Positions 7,734 to 16,976 of a stretch of DNA of 64,000 nucleotides are shown piece by piece. The notes below the pieces were generated by a model, which ran no database searches, was not told where the DNA came from, and was given only the letters and a program-made list of their open reading frames with translations. Position numbers and translations under genes: made by a program. This DNA comes from Sphingomonas qomolangmaensis (lineage in GTDB: Bacteria; Pseudomonadota; Alphaproteobacteria; Sphingomonadales; Sphingomonadaceae). The DNA lies in contig NZ_CP101740.1 of NCBI RefSeq assembly GCF_024496245.1, positions 1 to 64,000 on the forward strand. The letters are read 5' to 3'. The stretch's first letter is position 1, and each line of letters starts with the position of its first letter.

Positions 7734-8796
7734 GTTGCCCCCTCCAGCCACGCATCGGCGTCCGCCGCGAACGCATCGCGTACCGCGTCCTCGCCGATCC
7801 GGTCGATCGCGTCGGCGACGAAGGCGCGCGTCATGATCGCCCGTGCGCGCAGCAACGGTATCCCGCGCGATTGCAGATAGAACATCGCGTTGCGGTCGAG
7901 CTCACCCACCGTGGCGCCATGCGCGCACTTCACGTCGTCGGCGAAGATTTCGAGCTCGGGCTTCAGGTTGATCGTCGCGGTGCGATCGAGCAGCAGCCCG
8001 CGCAGCGACTGGACGCCGTCGGTCTTCTGCGCACCGCGCGCGACATCGACGCGCGCGGCAAGGCTGGCGGCCGAGCGATCGGCGGCGACCGCGCGCCAGG
8101 TCTGGTTGCTGGTGCCGTGCAGCGCCTCGTGCCGAACGGTGACCGCGCATTCCTGCCGCTGCTCGCCGCGCGTCAGCAATGCGCCGCCCATTTCGGCGAA
8201 GCCGCCATCGCCGACGACGCGAAGCGTGCCGTCGATCCGGCTGGCCATCCCGCCGGCGCCCAGGAACACACTGACCAGGCTCGCGGCCTTACCGATCGTC
8301 GCTTCCTCGCGCAGCGACACGAAGCCCGCGCTTTGCAGGATCCGCACCGATCGCATCAGCCGCGCGCCTTCGGCCAAGCCGATCGTGGTCAGCCGGTTGG
8401 CCCAGCCGGTGCCGACATAGGTTTCGACGATGCTCGCGACGGCATCGGCGGCCAGGATGATCCGCCCGGGCACATGGCTTTCGCCGCCGGTGCCGACATG
8501 GACGATCTGGACGCAGGTTTCGGCCTGTTGCGGCCCGAGCGTCAGCGACCAGCCGGTGCCGGCGGTGTGCTTGCCCAAGGGGTGTTCGGTGACCGGGGCG
8601 ATGGGTTCGACCACGACGCCGCGGGTGTCGCTGGTGGCGACATCGAACACGCCATCGACGAACACCAGCCGCGCGCCGTCGAGATCGAGGAACGGCGGGG
8701 CCTGTACCGGGGTGGCGGGCGCCGCGCGCGCCGCCTCAAGCGCATCGAGATCGGCCCAGCGCCACGCCTCGTCCCGGCGAGAGGGGAGGGTGAGGC

Positions 8797-8800
<4 letters not shown>
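7730..8800 (-). CDS. sufD: Fe-S cluster assembly scaffold subunit SufD
   Basis: SufD joins SufB and SufC to form the scaffold on which Fe-S clusters are built; it is needed for iron acquisition by the complex. The 356-residue product starts with the typical RRDEAWRWADLDAL segment and ends with the conserved region QSRGIPLLRARAIMTRAFVADAI, including the histidine/cysteine-containing motif DVKCAHGATVG. The start is GTG: at 8798-8800 the codon overlaps the sufC stop (GTGA), so sufC and sufD are probably coupled. Length is slightly under that of enterobacterial SufD. Confidence 0.93.
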
Positions 8801-9540
<740 letters not shown>

Positions 9541-9595
9541 CAGTTGAACTCGGTTGGCAGCGGGTTGGGTGCGCGGGGGGCGATAGGCGAGACGT

Positions 9596-9683
9596 CGTCA
9601 CCCCGGCCTTGTGCCGGGGTCCACGGCTCCACCGGCGCTGACGTTCGGGGCGCGGTGGACCCCGGCACAAGGCCGGGGTGACG
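9596..9683. repeat. Palindromic repeat, CGTCACCCCGGCC family (sufB/sufC gap)
   Basis: Near-perfect inverted repeat: CGTCACCCCGGCCTTGTGCC on the left (from 9596) and its complement on the right (to 9683), each arm forming its own smaller hairpin. It lies inside the suf operon between sufB and sufC and would form a strong structure in the mRNA, perhaps adjusting relative expression. Confidence 0.88.
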
Positions 9684-9697
9684 GTGGGGGAGGGTGA

Positions 9698-11170
9698 TCA
9701 TCCGACCGATCCCTCGAGCGAGATCCCCAGCAGCTTCTGCGCTTCGACCGCGAATTCCATCGGCAGTTGCTGCAGCACTTCCTTGGCGAAGCCGTTGACG
9801 ATCAGCGCCACCGCGCTTTCGGCGTCGAGCCCGCGCTGCATCGCGTAGAACATCTGGTCTTCGGAGATCTTCGAGGTCGTCGCTTCGTGCTCGATCTGCG
9901 CGCTGGGATTGCGGACTTCGATATACGGCACGGTATGCGCGCCGCACTGGTCGCCCAGCAGCAGGCTGTCGCACTGGGTGAAGTTGCGCACGCCTTCGGC
10001 GTTCGGCGCGACGCGCACCAAGCCGCGATAGGTGTTGTCGCTGCGACCCGCCGAAATCCCCTTCGACACGATCGTCGAGCGGCTGCCCTTGCCGTTGTGG
10101 ATCATCTTGGTGCCGGTATCGGCCTGCTGGCGGTTGTTGGTGACCGCGACCGAATAGAATTCGCCGACCGAATTCTCACCGTTGAGCACGCAGGACGGGT
10201 ATTTCCACGTCACCGCCGAGCCGGTTTCGACCTGGGTCCACGACACCTTGCTGTTCTTGCCCTGGCACAGCGCGCGCTTGGTGACGAAATTATAGATGCC
10301 GCCCTTGCCGTTCTCGTCGCCGGGATACCAGTTCTGGACGGTCGAGTATTTGATCTCGGCGTCGTCGAGGATCACCAGCTCTACCACCGCAGCGTGGAGC
10401 TGGTTCTCGTCGCGCATCGGCGCGGTGCAGCCTTCGAGGTAGCTGACATAGCTGCCCTTGTCGGCGACGATCAGCGTGCGTTCGAACTGGCCGGTGTTTT
10501 CGGCGTTGATGCGGAAATAGGTGCTCAATTCCATCGGGCAGCGAACGCCTTCGGGAATGTAGACGAAGGTGCCGTCGGAAAAGACCGCGCAGTTCAAGGT
10601 CGCGAAGTAATTGTCGCGCATCGGCACGACCTTGCCCAGCCATTTGCGGACCAGATCGGGATATTCCTTGATCGCCTCGCTGATCGACCGGAAGATCACG
10701 CCGGCGGCTTCAAGCTCCTTGCGGAAGGTGGTGGCGACCGAGACGCTGTCGAACACCGCATCGACCGCGACGCGGCGCGGCGGTTCGGCGCCTTCGACGC
10801 CCGCGAGCAGTTTCTGCTCCTCGATCGGGATGCCGAGCTTTTCATAGACGCGCAGGATTTCGGGATCGACCTCGTCGAGCGAGCCCAATTTCGGCTTGGC
10901 CTTGGGCTCGGCGTAATAATAGGCATCCTGATAATCGATCGGATCGATTTGCAGCTTGGCCCAATCGGGCGCTTCCATCGTCTGCCACATGGCGAACGCC
11001 TTCAGCCGCCAGTCGAGCATCCATTGCGGCTCGCCTTTCTTGGCGCTGATGAAGCGAACGGTGTCCTCGGTCAGCCCCTTGGGGGCGAATTCCTGTTCGA
11101 TGTCCGAATGGAAGCCCCATTCATATTCGCGGTTCACCGCTGCATGGGCTTCGGCGTTCTTGGTAGCCAT
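9698..11170 (-). CDS. sufB: Fe-S cluster assembly scaffold SufB
   Basis: SufB is the main scaffold subunit holding the nascent Fe-S cluster in the SufBCD complex. The 490-residue protein has the family landmarks [24 protein letters not shown], a central [17 protein letters not shown] segment with a conserved cysteine, and the C-terminal [15 protein letters not shown] region. Length is typical. It is the first enzyme gene after the regulator, whose stop codon overlaps this ATG by one base (TAATG), so regulator and scaffold are likely co-translated. Confidence 0.96.
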   Translation of the reverse strand: MATKNAEAHAAVNREYEWGFHSDIEQEFAPKGLTEDTVRFISAKKGEPQWMLDWRLKAFAMWQTMEAPDWAKLQIDPIDYQDAYYYAEPKAKPKLGSLDEVDPEILRVYEKLGIPIEEQKLLAGVEGAEPPRRVAVDAVFDSVSVATTFRKELEAAGVIFRSISEAIKEYPDLVRKWLGKVVPMRDNYFATLNCAVFSDGTFVYIPEGVRCPMELSTYFRINAENTGQFERTLIVADKGSYVSYLEGCTAPMRDENQLHAAVVELVILDDAEIKYSTVQNWYPGDENGKGGIYNFVTKRALCQGKNSKVSWTQVETGSAVTWKYPSCVLNGENSVGEFYSVAVTNNRQQADTGTKMIHNGKGSRSTIVSKGISAGRSDNTYRGLVRVAPNAEGVRNFTQCDSLLLGDQCGAHTVPYIEVRNPSAQIEHEATTSKISEDQMFYAMQRGLDAESAVALIVNGFAKEVLQQLPMEFAVEAQKLLGISLEGSVG

Positions 11171-11667
11171 TAGACGTGCACCTTGTCCCCTTCCCGCAAC
11201 GGGGAAGGGCTAGGGGAGGAAATATCGGGGATTGCGGCGGCAAGCTCGCGCGCGAGAAGAGGCGGAGACGACAGGCTCGATAGCGTGACGCCGGCCAGCG
11301 CGCCGCGGACCGCACCGTTCACCGCGTTCCAGTGCGGCTTGACGTTGCAGCTGCCCTCGGCTGCGCAATCATGGGCGCCGTGATCGACGCACGAGGTGAG
11401 GGTGATCGGCCCCTCGATCGCCTCGACGATATCGGCGAGCGTGATCGCGGCGGGGGGGCGCGACAGGCGAAAGCCGCCGCCGGTGCCGCGCGTGCTCTCG
11501 ATCAGCCCCGCGGCCGACAACCGGCTGACGAGCTTTTGCACCGTCGGCAACGGCAGCCCGGTCTCGCTCGCGAGCAGCGTGGCGTTCAGCCGGCCCGCGG
11601 CGCCGCAATGGCGCGCAGCGGCGCTCATCATCACGACGGCATAGTCGGCTTGGGCAGAAAGACGCAT
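11170..11667 (-). CDS. Rrf2-family transcriptional regulator of suf operon
   Basis: A 165-residue winged-helix regulator of the IscR/RirA/SufR type. The N-terminal DNA-binding region includes [12 protein letters not shown] and [13 protein letters not shown]. The three cysteines expected to bind an Fe-S cluster are present as C-x7-C-x5-C ([18 protein letters not shown]). It heads the suf operon and very probably senses Fe-S status and controls the operon. A perfect palindrome lies 10 bases upstream of its start. The ATG at 11667 is preferred over 11688 because the latter lies inside the palindrome. The C-terminal tail (after about residue 150) is read from a half palindromic repeat. Confidence 0.9.
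   Translation of the reverse strand: MRLSAQADYAVVMMSAAARHCGAAGRLNATLLASETGLPLPTVQKLVSRLSAAGLIESTRGTGGGFRLSRPPAAITLADIVEAIEGPITLTSCVDHGAHDCAAEGSCNVKPHWNAVNGAVRGALAGVTLSSLSSPPLLARELAAAIPDISSPSPSPLREGDKVHV
11187..11210. repeat. Single-arm palindromic repeat in regulator 3' end
   Basis: A hairpin CCCTTCCC-GCAAC-GGGGAAGGG followed by CTAGGGGAGG matches one arm of the GC-rich repeat family. It encodes the last residues of the Rrf2 regulator and abuts the sufB start, so the regulator's tail was probably altered by a repeat insertion or remnant. Confidence 0.6.
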
Positions 11668-11676
11668 CGATTTCCT

Positions 11677-11699
11677 AATCGGACCCATTTGGTCCGATT
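11677..11699. promoter_or_regulatory. Perfect palindrome, probable Rrf2 operator of suf operon
   Basis: AATCGGACC, five-base spacer CATTT, GGTCCGATT: a perfect 9-bp inverted repeat 10 bases upstream of the Rrf2 start codon. Size, symmetry and position fit an autoregulatory operator for a dimeric Rrf2 protein. No transcription hairpin role is suggested, since there is no T-run. Confidence 0.7.
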
Positions 11700-11737
11700 G
11701 CTATTTGGGGGCACCTGTGCGGCGGGTCAACCCGGCT

Positions 11738-12589
11738 TCACGCGACGTCGCGCGACTTTTGGGCGGTATCGGGCTGGTCGAGCTCGCCATAGGCGGTCGA
11801 TTGCAACGTCAGCGCCAGCACCGGGTCCATCCGCGTCGCGATCGTCCCCGGGGTGTGGCCGGTGAAGTGGCGGATTTCACGAATCATGTGCGACTGGTCG
11901 TAGAAGGGCGCTGCGACGTCGCGCGGGTCGCCGCCTTCGACCAAGGCAGTCGCGGCGCGCAGTGCGCGGAACTTGCGCTCGAGCAGTTTGGGCGGCGCGC
12001 CGAAATATTGGTTTACCAGCCGGATCACATGGCGCGACGACAGCGGGATCGCGTCGAACAGCGTCGCCACGTGCGGCGAGGCGTCGGTGGGGGCAAGCCA
12101 GGCGCGCACCGCCTCGCACACCTGCTGGTGCTCGGCGGGGACGGGGCGCGCGCGGCCGCGCAGAAACGGTTCGACATGCGCCGTCATCGCCTCGATGCTG
12201 TCCATCCGCCGCAGCGATTCGAGCAGCTTCAGCCCTTCTTCGCCGAAGATCGCGCCGCCGTCGGTCACCCGGTCGGCGCAATGATGCGCCGGCTGCTGGA
12301 TGATCGCACCCCACCCGACCGGGCGTAGCGCGACGCCGAAGCAGTGGAACGGCCCGTCGACGCGGTAGGAAGCGGCACCGGTGCCAGGCCCGTTGATCAT
12401 GATCGGCGGTGCGGCGTCCTCGTGCCCGTCGGCGAAGCGCACCGCGCCGGTTCCCTGCAGCATGAAGCGGATCTGGCCGACATCGGCCCGCTCGATCCCC
12501 TCGATCAGCCGATCGTCGCTGCGGTAGAGGTAATAGGTCGTCACGAGCGCCGATAAATCGGGCGACGGCGATGCGAAACGCAATTCCAC
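11738..12589 (-). CDS. AraC-family transcriptional regulator
   Basis: A 283-residue protein with an N-terminal ligand/dimerisation half (conserved pattern around FMLQGTGAVRFADG and a GVALRPVGWGAI segment) and a C-terminal double helix-turn-helix of the AraC type (SSRHVIRLVNQYFGAPPKLLERKFRALRAA, then DQSHMIREIRHFTGHTP). No ATG fits well; the GTG at 12589, preceded by GGGGGAATAGGG, is the likely start. The reading frame extends further upstream to 12727 but that part is Arg-rich and crosses a terminator hairpin. It precedes the suf regulator on the same strand, with the palindromic operator in between. Target genes are unknown. Confidence 0.8.
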   Translation of the reverse strand: MELRFASPSPDLSALVTTYYLYRSDDRLIEGIERADVGQIRFMLQGTGAVRFADGHEDAAPPIMINGPGTGAASYRVDGPFHCFGVALRPVGWGAIIQQPAHHCADRVTDGGAIFGEEGLKLLESLRRMDSIEAMTAHVEPFLRGRARPVPAEHQQVCEAVRAWLAPTDASPHVATLFDAIPLSSRHVIRLVNQYFGAPPKLLERKFRALRAATALVEGGDPRDVAAPFYDQSHMIREIRHFTGHTPGTIATRMDPVLALTLQSTAYGELDQPDTAQKSRDVA

Positions 12590-12699
12590 GGACCCTATTC
12601 CCCCACCCGCGACCCCGGCTGTCCCGCCGGTGATCCCCGCGCACAGGGTAAACCGTTGGTTACGACGTGGGAAGCTCAGGCATCGCCGTCGGCACACAC

Positions 12700-12736
12700 A
12701 AAAAAAGCGGCCCGAACGCCTTCGCATCCGGGCCGC
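12700..12736 (-). terminator. Rho-independent terminator (minus strand)
   Basis: Arms GCGGCCCG (12729-12736 read on minus) and CGGGCCGC (12707-12714) are perfectly complementary, and the minus-strand transcript then runs into seven U residues (12700-12706). No protein gene on the minus strand lies just upstream, so it must end a small RNA or an attenuated leader of the AraC gene. Confidence 0.8.
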
Positions 12737-12865
12737 CGAGATAAAGCTCCCCCTGTTGGAAGGAGCCCCTTGGGTCGCCTTGTTTCGTTACTCCCCTGAA
12801 GGGCTCGGGTCTTGGATGGAATCGACATCATCCCATTTGGCGCAACTTTGTTCGAGGTGACGGGG
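12700..12865 (-). ncRNA. Candidate small RNA or attenuated leader
   Basis: The gap between the AraC regulator and pyrD has no credible ORF but ends on the minus strand in a strong terminator. Upstream of it are two further hairpin possibilities: GCTCC/GGAGC around 12746-12768 and CCCTTCAGGG around 12794-12803. The 5' end cannot be placed; I saw no clear promoter. It could be a free small RNA of about 150 nt, or a leader whose terminator controls the AraC gene downstream. No named family recognised. Confidence 0.4.
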
Positions 12866-12916
12866 CGATAAGCTGCCGCTTTGACGCCGCAGCGGTGCGC
12901 TGCCAAAGCGCGGGCT

Positions 12917-13909
12917 ATGGCAATTCCCTTCCCCCGCGCCGCGCTGTTCGCGCTCGATGCCGAACGCGCGCATGGCCTGACGATCGACGCGCTTGCGGCG
13001 TGGGGGAGGGCGGGAACGCCGCTCGCCCCGCGGCTGCCGACGGCGCCGGTGACCGTGGCGGGGCTGCGCTTCGCCAACCCGGTGGGGCTGGCGGCGGGGG
13101 TCGACAAGAATGCCGAGGCGATCGACGGCTTCTTCGCGCTGGGCTTCGGCGCGGTCGAGGTGGGGACGCTCACCCCGGTCGCGCAGCCGGGCAACCCCAA
13201 GCCACGCCTGTTCCGGCTGGTCGAGGATCGCGCGGTGGTGAACCGCATGGGCTTCAACAATGGCGGCATCGATTCGGCGCTGGCGCGGATCGCCAAGGCA
13301 AGGCGGCGCGGCGTGCTCGGGATCAATGTCGGCGCGAACAAGGAGTCGGCCGACCGAGTCGCCGATTACGCGATCGGCGTGGGCAAGGCGGCGACGCTGG
13401 CCGATTACGTGACGATCAACATCAGCTCGCCCAACACGCCGGGGCTTCGCGACCTGCAATCGCAGCCCGCGCTCGGCGAATTGCTCGCGGCGAGCGACGC
13501 GGCGCGGGTCGCCGGGGGCAAGCGCGTACCGCTGTTCCTGAAGATCGCCCCCGACCTCGACCGCGCCGCGCTCGACGTGGTGGCGCGCGCGGCGATCGAT
13601 CACGGGGTCGACGCGCTGATCGTGTCGAACACGACGATCAGCCGGCCGGCGTCGCTGCGCTCGGCGAATGCGGGGCAGGCGGGTGGTTTGTCGGGTGCTC
13701 CCTTGCGTGATCTGGCGCGCGCCAAGCTGGCCGAGGTGCGCGATGCGACCGGCGGGCGGCTGCCGCTGATTTCGGTCGGCGGGATCGATTCACCCGAGGA
13801 AGCCGCGCTGCGGCTGGCGGCGGGGGCGAGCCTGGTGCAGCTATATTCGGCGCTGGTGTATGAAGGGCCGGGGCTGGCGGCGCGGATCGTGCGGGGGTTG
13901 GCGGGGTAG
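12917..13909 (+). CDS. pyrD: Dihydroorotate dehydrogenase (quinone), class 2
   Basis: PyrD oxidises dihydroorotate to orotate in pyrimidine synthesis and passes electrons to the quinone pool at the membrane. The 330-residue protein has FANPVGLAAGVDKNAEAIDG near the N-terminus, the FMN-site segment GFNNGGIDS, the INISSPNTPGLR motif containing the catalytic serine typical of class 2 enzymes, KIAPDL, and ISVGGIDS. The N-terminal 40 residues form the usual membrane-associating helical part. The ATG at 12917 gives family length; an upstream ATG exists at 12881. Single gene. Confidence 0.95.
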   Translation: MAIPFPRAALFALDAERAHGLTIDALAAWGRAGTPLAPRLPTAPVTVAGLRFANPVGLAAGVDKNAEAIDGFFALGFGAVEVGTLTPVAQPGNPKPRLFRLVEDRAVVNRMGFNNGGIDSALARIAKARRRGVLGINVGANKESADRVADYAIGVGKAATLADYVTINISSPNTPGLRDLQSQPALGELLAASDAARVAGGKRVPLFLKIAPDLDRAALDVVARAAIDHGVDALIVSNTTISRPASLRSANAGQAGGLSGAPLRDLARAKLAEVRDATGGRLPLISVGGIDSPEEAALRLAAGASLVQLYSALVYEGPGLAARIVRGLAG

Positions 13910-14200
13910 GAAGCCGAGGATTGGTGTCGTGCATGGCTGGCTTGGTGGCTTCCGGGGCTCGGAAAGCTACAAAAGCTACACTACGTCCCCCCCAGATTCG
14001 CCTTTTCCGCGGAACGAAGCGCGCCGCGATTGAGGATGAGGGAAGCGTGTTCATGTGGCATGCGTATCAAAGCGGGGGCTTGTAGGACAGCGGGGCTTGG
14101 TTGGCGGGGTGATGACCGTGCCTGGTAGGGCGAGACAATGTCCGGAGGTAGTTGGGAAGCTGCGATTGTGTCTTCATGTATCGTGCGGCAAACGTTCCAG

Positions 14201-14626
14201 ATGCGGTACGATTTACTGGCCCTTTCTTTTACCGTGCTTGCGTCGGGCGGATGCAGAGACGCCCCGAAATATGGCGCCTCTTGCAACGCGCCGTTGCAGG
14301 GCTGGCGCACGCCCGGCAACGGCTGGCACAACATATATCGCAATGAGGTGAGCATTGCGGCTGACGGCCAACTGGCTTGGAACGGCGTTGGCGTATCTCG
14401 TGAAACGCTTCGAGGCTATCTAGCTGAGATACCTAGCTTGGACCCCTATCCCGCGACTGTACTGCGCGTCGCTTTGAACACCGATTGTCGTGCAGTCCGC
14501 ATCATCCGTCAGGACATGGATGACGTTCTCTCCTGTTCAGAAAGCCAGAGGTGCGGAGAAGGACAGGGTGAATGGGACGTTGGCCCCTTGATTCTAGATT
14601 ACAATTCCGCCGCAGAGACAAGCTGA
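14201..14626 (+). CDS. Predicted secreted protein with ExbD/TolR-like domain
   Basis: A 141-residue product starts with a hydrophobic segment (LLALSFTVLASGGC) that may be a lipoprotein signal, though the lipobox (SGGC) is not ideal. The mature part reads VSIAADGQLAWNGVGVSRETLRGYLAEI and later LRVALNTDCRAVRIIRQDMDDV. This order resembles the periplasmic domain of ExbD/TolR proteins, here without the usual single transmembrane anchor and with extra cysteines. An ATG at 14138 in the same frame is possible but would bury the signal. The surrounding DNA is less GC-rich than the rest of the window, suggesting acquired sequence. Confidence 0.6.
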   Translation: MRYDLLALSFTVLASGGCRDAPKYGASCNAPLQGWRTPGNGWHNIYRNEVSIAADGQLAWNGVGVSRETLRGYLAEIPSLDPYPATVLRVALNTDCRAVRIIRQDMDDVLSCSESQRCGEGQGEWDVGPLILDYNSAAETS

Positions 14627-14769
14627 CATGGCGGCGGGTCAACACACTAATGGCGGTTAAATGTGAACAACGTCTGCTAGTGGCGGCAAGCGGAACGGCG
14701 GGCTTTTGGGCTTAACCTACATTTGCAGTCATTGCCATGCCGCGTAGGGCCTTGTACAGGGAGGAGGCG

Positions 14770-15036
14770 ATGACCTTAAACCGGATCAAAGTGTGGCAGT
14801 GGATTACACTGACCTATCTATTCCTATGCATCAGTTCTACTATTCTAGTTGCTCTGCATGCAGATCAAATTCCAAAGCCGTTTTTACTTTGGCAGTTTAC
14901 CCTCGCGTTTCCGTTCTTTATTGTTGTTAAGCTGTTCGCCAGTATTGTTGGTGGGCTTTGGTTTCCGGTAGCGATTAGCGCAACCTGTTTAGTGGCCGCG
15001 ATATTTGCATCTTCAGTCCGCTTGTCTCGCGCTTAA
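14770..15036 (+). CDS. Small membrane protein, unknown function
   Basis: An 88-residue protein with two to three hydrophobic segments: about residues 10-28 (ITLTYLFLCISSTILVAL), 38-60 (LLWQFTLAFPFFIVVKLFASIVGG) and 63-82. The start is supported by GGAGGAGG directly upstream. Base composition is distinctly AT-richer than neighbouring genes, and codon choice includes TTA/CTA leucines that are rare elsewhere in the window. It forms a low-GC islet with the preceding gene. No family recognised; inner-membrane location is inferred. Confidence 0.55.
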   Translation: MTLNRIKVWQWITLTYLFLCISSTILVALHADQIPKPFLLWQFTLAFPFFIVVKLFASIVGGLWFPVAISATCLVAAIFASSVRLSRA

Positions 15037-15119
15037 GTGTCCGCAAGAGGTCGGGGAATCTCCGTGTCGAACTTCCGGAAGTGGGGCGTTAGCTGCCTTC
15101 GTAGTGTCCTGTGCCGCCC

Positions 15120-16889
15120 CTACCGCCGCCCAGCTTCGACCAGCACGCGGCCTTCGCGGCGGGGGTCGTAGCCGCCGTCGATCCGGCCGTTGCGCACGAT
15201 CACGCCGTGCAGCCCCGAATCCTCGCCCTGGCCGGGCTCGATCTTCACGCCGCGCGCGGCCAGCGCTTCGAGGATTTGCGGCGAGAAGCGCGTGACTTCG
15301 CCGCCGAAATTGTCGCCGCGCGCGACGACATTGGGGAGCGCCAGCGCCTGCTGCATCGGCAGCCCCCAATCGACCGCGCCGATCATCGATTTGCCGACAT
15401 AAGCGAGGATCGCGTTGCCGCCCGCCGAGCCGAGCGCGCCGGCGAAGCGGCCCTGCCGGTCGATCATCACCAGCGGGGTCATCGACGAGCGTGGGCGCTT
15501 GCCCGGCGCGACGGCGTTCACCGCCGCGCGGCCCTGCGCGTCGCGCGGCGAGAAGGCGAAGTCGGTCATCTGGTTGTTGAGGAAGAAGCCATCGACCATC
15601 CGCCCGGTGCCGAAGATCGATTCGACCGTGGTGGTCATCGACACGACATTGCCCTTCGAATCGCCGACGATGAAATGCGAGGTGCCCGCGGGCTCGGCGG
15701 TGGTGTCGGCGGCGGCGGCGACGGCGCCCGCCGGGGTGCCGGCAGCCGGCGGGGCGCCCGCGACCGTGCCGATCAACTTCGCGCGGCGGGCGATATAGTC
15801 GGGGGCGAGCAGCCCTTCGACCGGGACCGCCCCCGTCAACGGATCGCCGACATAGCGGTCGCGATCGGCGTACATGATCCGGCTGGCCTCGGCGAAGAGG
15901 AACCAGGCCTGCGGGTCCTGCGCGTTGCGGCTGGCGATGTCGGTGCGCTCGAGCATCAGCAGCAATTGCAGCATGCCCACGCCGCTCGACGGCGGCGGCG
16001 GTACGCAGACCAGATAGACGCGCCAATCGCGGCACAAGGGCTCGCGCTTGACCGGGCGATAGGCGGTGAGATCGGCGAGCGTCATCGTGCCGCCGAGCGG
16101 CGCGGCGTTGGTGCGCGCGACGATCGCCTGCGCGGTCGGGCCGGCGTAGAGCGCGTCGGGCCCCTGGGCGGCGAGGCGCGCCAGGAAGGCGGCATAAGCG
16201 GGGTTCTTCAGCCGGTCACCGACATCGACGAGGCTGCCGTCGGCCTCGGCGAAATAGGCCTGCGCATCGGCGCCGGCGAGCTGCGGGAAGCTGCGCGTCA
16301 GGAAACGCCCCAGCCGCGGGCTGACGATGAAGCCGTCGCGCGCGGTCCGCTCGGCATCGCCGAACAGTGTTTGCCATTCGAGGCTGCCATGTTCTTCATG
16401 CGCAAGCTTAAGCATCCGCACGACGCCGGGAACGCCGGTCGCGCGGCCGCTGGTTACCGCGGCGGGATAGCCCAATGGCTTGCCGTTATCGCCGATAAAC
16501 ATGTCGGGGCTCGCCCCCGCCGGCGCGGTTTCGCGGCCGTCGTAGATTTCGGCCTTGCCCGTCTCGGCGTTGAAATAGTTCAGGAACGCGCCGCCGCCGA
16601 TGCCTGAGCTTTGCGGCTCGACCAGTGACAGCATCGCCTGCACCGCGATCGCCGCGTCGACCGCGCTGCCGCCGCGCCGCAGCACCGCCATCCCGGCTTC
16701 GCTCGCCAGCGGGTTCGCCGCGACGACGAAGTTCTGTGAAGCGGCGGGTTCTGCCGCGGCCGCGGCGGGCGGCGGGGCGGGTACTGACGCGCGCGGCGCG
16801 GGGGCCGGCCGGGCGCACGAGGCAAGTGCGGCGAGTGCCAGCAGCGAAAGGGTGAGCGAGCGGGCCGGCGACCGGAAGGGCAATGTCAT
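15120..16889 (-). CDS. ggt: Gamma-glutamyltranspeptidase (glutathione hydrolase)
   Basis: Ggt cleaves the gamma-glutamyl bond of glutathione and related peptides in the periplasm. The 589-residue precursor has a lipoprotein-type signal (lipobox LASC near residue 22) followed by a Pro/Ala-rich linker. The large-subunit part has SGIGGGAFLNY and the glutamate-binding DGRETAPAGASPDMF segment. Autoprocessing should occur before Thr in GTSHFIVGDSKGNVVSMTTT, with the downstream FLNNQMTDF and GSAGGNAIL motifs in the small subunit. Start at 16889 places the signal at the N-terminus. Divergent from the acyl-CoA synthetase gene. Confidence 0.94.
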   Translation of the reverse strand: MTLPFRSPARSLTLSLLALAALASCARPAPAPRASVPAPPPAAAAAEPAASQNFVVAANPLASEAGMAVLRRGGSAVDAAIAVQAMLSLVEPQSSGIGGGAFLNYFNAETGKAEIYDGRETAPAGASPDMFIGDNGKPLGYPAAVTSGRATGVPGVVRMLKLAHEEHGSLEWQTLFGDAERTARDGFIVSPRLGRFLTRSFPQLAGADAQAYFAEADGSLVDVGDRLKNPAYAAFLARLAAQGPDALYAGPTAQAIVARTNAAPLGGTMTLADLTAYRPVKREPLCRDWRVYLVCVPPPPSSGVGMLQLLLMLERTDIASRNAQDPQAWFLFAEASRIMYADRDRYVGDPLTGAVPVEGLLAPDYIARRAKLIGTVAGAPPAAGTPAGAVAAAADTTAEPAGTSHFIVGDSKGNVVSMTTTVESIFGTGRMVDGFFLNNQMTDFAFSPRDAQGRAAVNAVAPGKRPRSSMTPLVMIDRQGRFAGALGSAGGNAILAYVGKSMIGAVDWGLPMQQALALPNVVARGDNFGGEVTRFSPQILEALAARGVKIEPGQGEDSGLHGVIVRNGRIDGGYDPRREGRVLVEAGRR

Positions 16890-16976
16890 GGAAACACGGC
16901 TTAACCAGCGATCGGCAGCGCGTCCATGCTGGCGCTTGCGCGCGGCGCAATCTACACCCTGCGGCGAGGAGAGCGC

